Origin: Acidimangrovimonas sediminis
GTDB lineage: Bacteria; Pseudomonadota; Alphaproteobacteria; Rhodobacterales; Rhodobacteraceae
NCBI RefSeq assembly: GCF_002871005.1
Contig: NZ_PHSN01000013.1
Span: 124,001-188,000, forward strand
Reading direction: 5' to 3'
DNA: 64,000 nt
Shown here: positions 58,557 to 64,000 of the stretch, piece by piece
Numbering within the stretch: the stretch's first letter is position 1
How the letters are laid out: every line of letters starts with the position of its first letter
The notes under the pieces: generated by a model
Database searches by the model: none
What the model saw: the letters and a program-made list of their open reading frames with translations, nothing else
What the model was told of the DNA's origin: nothing
Program-made: the position numbers and the translations under genes

Positions 58557-59485
58557 TGATTGGCGGCATCGACATCGTCGTCCTGATCGCGACGCTCATG
58601 GTGGCCTCGACGCCGATCCTCCTTGCCGCGACGGGGGAGTTGGTGGCCGAGAAATCGGGCGTGCTGAACCTCGGCGTCGAGGGGATGATGATCATGGGCG
58701 CGATCTGCGGCTTCATCGCGGCGGTCCATACCGACAGCCCGGCGCTCGGCTTCCTCGCGGCGGCGGCGGGCGGCATCGCCATGTCGCTGATCTTCGCGCT
58801 GCTGACACAGCTCCTGCTGTCGAACCAGGTGGCGACCGGGCTGGCGCTGACGCTGTTCGGCCTCGGCCTCTCGTCGCTGGTGGGACAGGGCTACAACGGC
58901 GTCAAACCTCCGCCGAGCCCCGACGTGAACCTGGGGCCGCTGGAACAGATTCCGGTGATCGGCGACATCCTTTTTCGTCACGACTGGATGGTCTACGTCT
59001 CGCTCGGCCTCGTCGCCGCGACCTGGGCCGTGCTGCGCTATACCCGCGCGGGCCTGATCCTGCGCGCGGTGGGCGAGAACCACGACGCGGCCCACGCGCT
59101 GGGATACCGGGTGCGGCTGGTGCGGACGCTGGCGCTGGCCTATGGCGGGGCCTGCGCGGGGCTGGGCGGCGCCTACATCAGCCTCGTGCGGGTGCCGCAA
59201 TGGTCGGACGGGATGACCGCCGGGTCGGGCTGGATCGCGCTGGCGATCGTCGTCTTCGCCTCGTGGCGGCCGTGGCGGGTGCTGCTGGGCGCCTATATTT
59301 TCGGCGGTGTCACCGTGCTGCAACTGCGCCTGCAGGCCGCGGGCATAGCGATCCCGGTGCAACTGTTGTCGATGGCCCCCTATCTGGTAACGATACTCGT
59401 GCTCGTCATCATGTCGGCCCGCCGGGGCCGTGCCGCGATGGGGGCGCCGGCGTCGCTGGGCCGTATTTTCCACGCCTCGAGCTGA
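58553..59485 (+). CDS. BMP-type nucleoside ABC transporter permease 2
   Basis: A 310-residue permease starting at the ATGA overlap with permease 1. It has about eight to nine helices and the group marker TGELVAEKSGVLNLGVEGMMIMGAICG (early cytoplasmic loop and helix), with coupling segment AVGENHDAAHALGYRVRLVR near residue 180. It completes the channel. The binding-protein gene follows after 76 nt. Confidence 0.9.
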   Translation: MMIGGIDIVVLIATLMVASTPILLAATGELVAEKSGVLNLGVEGMMIMGAICGFIAAVHTDSPALGFLAAAAGGIAMSLIFALLTQLLLSNQVATGLALTLFGLGLSSLVGQGYNGVKPPPSPDVNLGPLEQIPVIGDILFRHDWMVYVSLGLVAATWAVLRYTRAGLILRAVGENHDAAHALGYRVRLVRTLALAYGGACAGLGGAYISLVRVPQWSDGMTAGSGWIALAIVVFASWRPWRVLLGAYIFGGVTVLQLRLQAAGIAIPVQLLSMAPYLVTILVLVIMSARRGRAAMGAPASLGRIFHASS

Positions 59486-59561
59486 GGCTCGGGCTATCGT
59501 AGCTGCCCCCTGTCGGGGCCAACAAACCCGGGCCGAACGGCCCAACTCTGGGGAGACCACC

Positions 59562-60647
59562 ATGAAACGCAGAACCTTCCTTGCCCAGTCGGCCGCGGCC
59601 GGCACGGTGCTTGCCTCGGGCCTTGCGACCCGCGCGATGGCCGCCGACCCGTTCAAGGTGGGCTACATCTACGTCGGCGCGGTCGGCGACGGCGGCTGGA
59701 ACTACCAGCACGACCAAGCCCGGCTGGCGATGGAAAAGCACTTCGACGGCAAGGTGAAGACCTCGATCATCGAGAACGTCCCCGAAGGCGCGGATGCCGA
59801 GCGCGCGCTGACCCAGCTGGCGCTGGCCGGCAACAAGCTGATCTACGCCACCTCCTTCGGCTTCATGGATGCGGTGATCGCCACCGCAAAGAAGTTCCCG
59901 CAGGTCAAGTTCGAGCACGCCACCGGCTACAAGCTGGCGCCGAACGTCTCGACCTACTCGGCGCGTTTCTACCAGGGCCGCTATGTCATCGGCACGATCG
60001 CCGGGCGCATGACCAAGACCAACAAGATCGGCTACATCGGCGCCTTCCCGATCCCCGAGGTCATCCGCGGCATCAACGCGGCCTACATCGCGGCGAAGAA
60101 GGTCAACCCGGATGTCGAGATGAAGATCGTCTGGGCCTACACCTGGGGGGACCCGGGCAAGGAAGCCGACGCCGCGCAGGCGCTGATCGACGCGGGCGTC
60201 GACGTTCTGATGCAGCACACCGATTCCACCGCGCCGATGGCCAAGGCCAAGGCTGCCGGCATCGTTGCCTTCGGGCAGGCCTCGGACATGGCGCAGTACA
60301 AGCCCACGCCGCGGATCTCGGCGATCATCGACAACTGGACGCCCTACTACATCGACCGCACCAAGGCGGCGATGGACGGAAGCTGGAAATCCGAGGCCGT
60401 CTGGTACGGGATCGGCGAGGGCATGGTGAAGATCGGCGAGATCACCGATGCCGTTCCCGCCGACGTCAAGGCCGAGGCGCTGAAGATCAAGGACGAGATC
60501 GCGAAGGGCACCCTCAAGCCCTTCACCGGACCGCTGAACAAGCAAGACGGCAGCGTCTGGCTGAAGGACGGCGAAAGCGCCGATGACGGCACGCTGGCGG
60601 GCATGAACTTCTACGTCGAAGGCATCAAGAGCGACATCCCGAAGTAA
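59562..60647 (+). CDS. BMP family (PnrA-like) nucleoside-binding protein
   Basis: A 361-residue periplasmic protein. The signal KRRTFLAQSAAAGTVLASG has a twin-arginine look and ends near AMAADP. The mature part is of the Bmp/PnrA type: KVGYIYVGAVGDGGWNYQHD, IYATSFGFMDAVI, NKIGYIGAFPIPEVIRGINA and DVLMQHTDS. These proteins bind purine nucleosides or bases. Placement last in a block that begins with xdhABC suggests a purine ligand. ATG 59562 follows GGGGAGA. A strong terminator follows. Confidence 0.9.
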   Translation: MKRRTFLAQSAAAGTVLASGLATRAMAADPFKVGYIYVGAVGDGGWNYQHDQARLAMEKHFDGKVKTSIIENVPEGADAERALTQLALAGNKLIYATSFGFMDAVIATAKKFPQVKFEHATGYKLAPNVSTYSARFYQGRYVIGTIAGRMTKTNKIGYIGAFPIPEVIRGINAAYIAAKKVNPDVEMKIVWAYTWGDPGKEADAAQALIDAGVDVLMQHTDSTAPMAKAKAAGIVAFGQASDMAQYKPTPRISAIIDNWTPYYIDRTKAAMDGSWKSEAVWYGIGEGMVKIGEITDAVPADVKAEALKIKDEIAKGTLKPFTGPLNKQDGSVWLKDGESADDGTLAGMNFYVEGIKSDIPK

Positions 60648-60667
60648 GCCCTGCATCGCACGGACAG

Positions 60668-60703
60668 GAAGGCCCGGCCCCGCGCCGGGCCTTCTTGTTT
60701 TTT
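60668..60703 (+). terminator. rho-independent terminator of the xdh/BMP block
   Basis: GAAGGCCCGGC (60668-60678) pairs perfectly with GCCGGGCCTTC (60684-60694), an 11-bp stem followed by TTGTTTTTT. It is the strongest terminator seen in the window. Confidence 0.92.
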
Positions 60704-60738
60704 CACCCGACTCGGGCATCATCATAGGGGCTGCCGGT

Positions 60739-60795
60739 ATTCTGACAGACAAATAAACATATCTTGTTTTGTTAATTTGTTCATCATATGTGTTA
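60739..60795 (+). promoter_or_regulatory. AT-rich sqr promoter region with SqrR/BigR-like half sites
   Basis: This is the most AT-rich stretch near here. ATTC-N8-AAAT (60739-60754) is one base from ATTC-N8-GAAT, the site described for the sulfide-sensing repressor SqrR of Rhodobacter capsulatus. ACAAAT (60749-60754) and ATTTGT (60775-60780) also form spaced inverted arms. A possible promoter (TTGTTT, then CATATG) lies at 60764-60790. No sqrR gene is in the window. Confidence 0.45.
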
Positions 60796-60828
60796 CGCCA
60801 AGCGATATGCCGAGAGGAGGGTAAGCGG

Positions 60829-62115
60829 ATGGCTCACATCGTCGTGCTCGGGGCCGGGCTGGGAGGCTCCATCATGGCCTACGAGATGAAGGACCAGCTC
60901 CGGCCGGAAGACAGGATCACCGTCGTCACGAAGGATCCGAAATATCACTTCGTGCCCTCGAACCCCTGGGTCGCGGTGGGCTGGCGCACGCCGGACGACA
61001 TCTCCATCGACCTCACCAAGACGCTGCAGCGCAAGGGCATCGCCTTCAAGCCGGTCGCGGCCGAGAAGCTGCACCCCGAGGAGAACCGGCTTGAACTGGT
61101 CGATGGCACGTCGATCGACTACGACTATCTGATCATCGCGACGGGGCCGGAACTGGCCTTCGACGAGATCGAGGGCTTCGGCCCGCACGGCGGCTACACC
61201 CAGTCGGTGTGCCATGTCGACCACGCCGCCAAGGCCCACGAGGCGTTCGAGGCGTTCTGCAAGACCCCCGGCCCGGTCATCGTCGGGGCAGTCCAGGGCG
61301 CCTCATGCTTCGGGCCGGCCTACGAATTCACCTTCATCCTGGAGACCGAGCTGCGGCGCCGCAGGATCCGTGACAAGGTGCCGATGACCTACATCACCTC
61401 GGAACCCTATGTCGGCCACCTCGGCCTCGACGGGGTGGGCGATACCAACGGCCTGCTCGAGAGCGAGATGCGCGACCACCACATCAAGTGGATGACCTCG
61501 ACCCGCGTGAAGAAGGTCGAGAAGGGCAAGATGATCGTCGAACAGATCAACGAGGACGGGACGGTCAAGGCCGAGAAGGAGATGCCCTTCGGCTATGCCA
61601 TGATGCTGCCGGCGTTCCGGGGCATCAAGCCGCTGATGGGGATCGAGGGGCTGGTGAACCCGCGCGGCTTCGTCATCGTCGACCAGCACCAGCAGAACCC
61701 GAAATACCGCAACATCTTCGCCATCGGCGTCTGCATCGCGATTCCCCCGATGGGGCCCACGCCGGTGCCCTGCGGCGTGCCGAAGACCGGGTTCATGATC
61801 GAATCGATGGTGACGGCGACCGCGCACAACCTGGGCAACATCCTGCGCGGGAAGGAGCCCGACGAGGTGGGGACATGGAACGCCGTCTGCCTGGCCGATT
61901 TCGGCGATTCGGGCGTGGCTTTCGTGGCCCAGCCGCAGCTGCCGCCGCGCAACGTGAATTGGGCCTCGTCGGGCAAATGGGTCCACCTCGCCAAGATCGG
62001 GTTCGAGAAATACTTCATGCGCAAGGTGAAAAGGGGCACGTCCGAGCCGTTCTACGAGAAGGCGACGATGAAGATGCTGGGCATCGACAAGCTGAAGAGC
62101 GTGCAGAAGGGCTGA
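60829..62115 (+). CDS. sqr: sulfide:quinone oxidoreductase
   Basis: A 428-residue flavoprotein: N-terminal FAD loop HIVVLGAGLGGSIMAYEM, KYHFVPSNPWVAVGWR, and the three cysteines expected for SQR catalysis, C128 (QSVCHVDHA), C160 (QGASCFGPAYEF) and C315 (PTPVPCGVPKTGFMIESM). It oxidises sulfide to polysulfide or persulfide and passes electrons to quinone at the membrane. ATG 60829 follows GAGGAGGG; the longer frame to 60769 covers the promoter. It appears to be a single-gene unit. Confidence 0.93.
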   Translation: MAHIVVLGAGLGGSIMAYEMKDQLRPEDRITVVTKDPKYHFVPSNPWVAVGWRTPDDISIDLTKTLQRKGIAFKPVAAEKLHPEENRLELVDGTSIDYDYLIIATGPELAFDEIEGFGPHGGYTQSVCHVDHAAKAHEAFEAFCKTPGPVIVGAVQGASCFGPAYEFTFILETELRRRRIRDKVPMTYITSEPYVGHLGLDGVGDTNGLLESEMRDHHIKWMTSTRVKKVEKGKMIVEQINEDGTVKAEKEMPFGYAMMLPAFRGIKPLMGIEGLVNPRGFVIVDQHQQNPKYRNIFAIGVCIAIPPMGPTPVPCGVPKTGFMIESMVTATAHNLGNILRGKEPDEVGTWNAVCLADFGDSGVAFVAQPQLPPRNVNWASSGKWVHLAKIGFEKYFMRKVKRGTSEPFYEKATMKMLGIDKLKSVQKG

Positions 62116-62208
62116 TCGCCGGAAGGTCACAGGATCGAGAGGAATGGAGGGAGGGAGGCGGCCACTCGCCGTCCCCGGGGATGGCGCGGCTTGGCCCGCG
62201 GGGGAGGC

Positions 62209-62256
62209 GGGGGCGCTGCCCCCTGCACCCCCCGGGATATTTTCGCTCAGAAGAAG
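62209..62256 (+). repeat. palindrome-tail repeat, copy 7
   Basis: GGGGGC-GCT-GCCCCC hairpin (62209-62223), then TGCACCCCCCGGGATATTTT and CGCTCAGAAGAAG. It is 48 nt, the same length and orientation as the copy in xdhB. It lies between sqr and the FAD oxidoreductase gene. Confidence 0.88.
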
Positions 62257-62353
62257 GAAGGGCGGCGTTCCGGTGGGAGGATGGGAGAGCGCGGCCGCAT
62301 CGGGGGCGACGCCTCCCCTTGCGTCCGCCCGCGGTTCTGCCACTCTCCGCGGC

Positions 62354-63436
62354 ATGACACATGACATCCTGATCATCGGCGGCGGCATCGCCGGCATCGC
62401 GGCGGCGGCAAGGCTGTCGCCGCTCGGCAAGGTCCTGCTGCTGGAGGCCGAGGGCCAGTTCGCCCACCATGCCTCGGGCCGGTCCGCCGCGCTCTATGAG
62501 CCGGGCTATGGCTCTTCCGTCGTCAAGGCGCTGAATGCGGCGAGCGAGCATCACCTCTTCCATGCCGATGGCGGCGTGCTCTCTCCCCGCGGGCTGATGA
62601 TCGTCGGCGGCCCGGGGGAGGAGGCGGGCTTCGAGGAGGATTGCGCCGACATGGGCCTGACCCCGATCCCGGTCGAGGAGGCGCAGGCCCGCGTGCCGAT
62701 CCTGAACCCGGAGACCGTGACCCATACCGCCGTCGCGGACCATGGCTGGGACATAGATACCGACCTGCTGATCCAGAACTTCTTGCGCGCGGCGCGGGCG
62801 AACGGGGCCGAGACGCTGACCGCCACCCCCGTCACCGCGATCATGCGGCAGGGTGGCGCCTGGCAGGTGACGACGCCGAAGGGGAATTTCGCCGCGCGGA
62901 TCCTGGTGAATGCTGCCGGCCCCTGGGCCGACACGGTGTCGGCAATGGCGGGCGGGCGCAAGCTGGGGCTGCAGCCCTACCGCCGGTCGATGGCGCGGAT
63001 CGCGGCGCCCGAAGGCCACGAGGTGGCCAGCTGGCCGATGATCTTCGGCGCGGGCGAGACGTGGTACGCCAAGCCCGATGCCGGGGCGCTGATCGTTTCG
63101 CCCTCCGAGGCGCATCCGATGGATCCGCACGACGCCTGGGCCGACGACATGGTCCTGGCCGAGGGGCTTGCGCGCTACGAGGAACGGGTGACGGCGCCGG
63201 TCACGCGGATGCTGGCGAACTGGGCTGGCCTGCGGACCTTCGCGCCCGACCGCGCGCTGGTGATCGGGCCGGACAGTGTGCTGCCGGATTTCTTCTGGAC
63301 CGCGGGACAGGGCGGGTACGGGTTCCAGACATCGGCGGGGGCAGCCGATCTGCTGGCCGCCCATGTCGGGGGCACCGCGCCCGCGCTGGAAACCGACATC
63401 GTGGCGGCGCTGCACCCCGCGCGGTTCGACGGATGA
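62354..63436 (+). CDS. FAD-dependent oxidoreductase of the D-amino-acid/glycine oxidase (DAO) family
   Basis: A 360-residue flavoprotein with the dinucleotide loop DILIIGGGIAGIAAAARL, the GR-S region HHASGRSAALYEPGYG, NAAGPWADTVSAMAG and a C-terminal GQGGYGFQTSAGAADLLAA that closes over FAD. The substrate is probably an amino or imino acid or hydroxyacid, not predictable further. ATG 62354 begins the Rossmann fold. It overlaps the next gene by ATGA. Confidence 0.87.
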   Translation: MTHDILIIGGGIAGIAAAARLSPLGKVLLLEAEGQFAHHASGRSAALYEPGYGSSVVKALNAASEHHLFHADGGVLSPRGLMIVGGPGEEAGFEEDCADMGLTPIPVEEAQARVPILNPETVTHTAVADHGWDIDTDLLIQNFLRAARANGAETLTATPVTAIMRQGGAWQVTTPKGNFAARILVNAAGPWADTVSAMAGGRKLGLQPYRRSMARIAAPEGHEVASWPMIFGAGETWYAKPDAGALIVSPSEAHPMDPHDAWADDMVLAEGLARYEERVTAPVTRMLANWAGLRTFAPDRALVIGPDSVLPDFFWTAGQGGYGFQTSAGAADLLAAHVGGTAPALETDIVAALHPARFDG

Positions 63437-64000
63437 GCGCCCTCGTCCTGCCCGACACCGCGGCGCGGGCGCGGCAGCACGGGCCCTGCCGCCTTGCCCC
63501 GTCGGCGCTGCGCAACATCGACCCGATCCTCGCGCAAGTCGAGGCGCACGCGCCGAAAACGGGCCGGGCGCTGGAGATCGCCAGCGGCTCGGGCCAGCAC
63601 GTCGTGCGCTTCGCCGGCGTCAGGCCCTATGTCAGCTGGCAGCCGACGGATCTGTCGTCCGCCAACCTGGCCGCGATCGAGGGCTGGCGCGCGGCCTCGG
63701 GCGCCGCGAACATCCTGCCGCCAGTGACACTCGACGCAGGTGCCGCGGGTTGGGGCACGCGGCTGGGGCCGTTCGACCTGATCGTGCTGGCGAACCTTCT
63801 GCACCTGATCCCGGACCAGGCCGCCGATACCCTGCTGGGCGAGCTTGGTCCCGCCCTGGCCCCCGGCGGCACGGCGTTGATCTACGGCCCGTTCCTGCGC
63901 GACGGCCAGCCCACCAGCCCCGGTGACCGGCGGTTCCACGAAAGCCTGCGTGCGCAGGACTCCCGGCTGGGGTACAAGGACGCGGACCATGTCGCGGCGT
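63433..64000 (+). CDS. DUF938 family SAM-dependent methyltransferase-like protein (cut by window end)
   Basis: The first 189 residues are visible and the frame is open at base 64000. The family pattern includes APSALRNIDPILAQVEAHAP, a SAM loop ALEIASGSGQHVVRFA, SWQPTDLSSANL and YGPFLRDGQPTSPGDRRFHE. DUF938 proteins have a class I methyltransferase fold with unknown substrate. It is translationally coupled to the FAD oxidoreductase. Confidence 0.85.
   Translation, partial: MSALVLPDTAARARQHGPCRLAPSALRNIDPILAQVEAHAPKTGRALEIASGSGQHVVRFAGVRPYVSWQPTDLSSANLAAIEGWRAASGAANILPPVTLDAGAAGWGTRLGPFDLIVLANLLHLIPDQAADTLLGELGPALAPGGTALIYGPFLRDGQPTSPGDRRFHESLRAQDSRLGYKDADHVAA

Noticed and set aside
59455-59500. 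GTATTTTCC at the end of BMP permease 2 as another palindrome-tail repeat
   Set aside because: Only the GTATTT core matches; the C-rich part and the GAAG tail are missing.

Overview
The window is about 64 kb of a GC-rich alphaproteobacterial chromosome, almost certainly from the order Rhodobacterales (Rhodobacter/Paracoccus/Roseobacter-type). The reasons are the family make-up (short HisG with HisZ, type-2 ArgC, R. capsulatus-like XdhABC, DUF2237, DUF2332 and DUF938 proteins), the tol-pal/tilS/ftsH order and the high-GC codon use. It is mostly housekeeping DNA. I see no rRNA, tRNA, transposase, prophage or CRISPR array.

Layout. 1-3.9 kb: the end of a Ppx/GppA phosphatase, a small exported protein, an EEP-family hydrolase, a DjlA-like co-chaperone, a GNAT acetyltransferase and a VOC protein. 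4.0-8.6 kb: a branched-chain-amino-acid-type ABC transporter (binding protein, LivH, LivM, LivG, LivF; minus strand). 8.7-11.6 kb: an unrecognised polytopic membrane protein, a MOSC protein and a Tam-like methyltransferase. 11.7-25.1 kb: a long minus-strand run, htpX, ruvB, hypothetical, argC, ybgC, tolQRAB, pal, cpoB, tilS, ftsH. 25.4-31.5 kb: maeB, prpE and a sigma-54 response regulator. 31.5-36.4 kb: nadK, glyA, rplY, a MerR/carboxymuconolactone-decarboxylase pair and pth. 36.4-43.5 kb: DUF2332, hisG-hisZ-hisS, slyX, trpF, trpB. 43.7-50.8 kb: DUF2237, an AbrB-type membrane protein, dnaE, and a SCO/CtaG-like pair for cytochrome oxidase assembly. 51.2-60.7 kb: one plus-strand block, xdhABC followed by a four-gene BMP-type nucleoside ABC transporter, ending at a strong terminator. 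60.8-64 kb: sulfide:quinone oxidoreductase, an FAD oxidoreductase and a DUF938 methyltransferase cut by the window end.

How the genes work together. The Tol-Pal genes form one envelope machine, with ftsH and htpX nearby as membrane proteases. maeB and prpE join C4 and propionate metabolism, and TTTGCAAA boxes precede prpE. xdhABC plus the BMP transporter look like a purine (nucleoside) uptake and oxidation unit.

The most unusual signal is a family of short palindrome-plus-tail repeats (seven copies here). Five lie between genes, but one copy lies in frame inside xdhB (16 codons) and another inside xdhA. This recalls the protein-coding palindromic elements of Rickettsia. Separately, three 15-bp-period tandem repeats cluster around ruvB and htpX.
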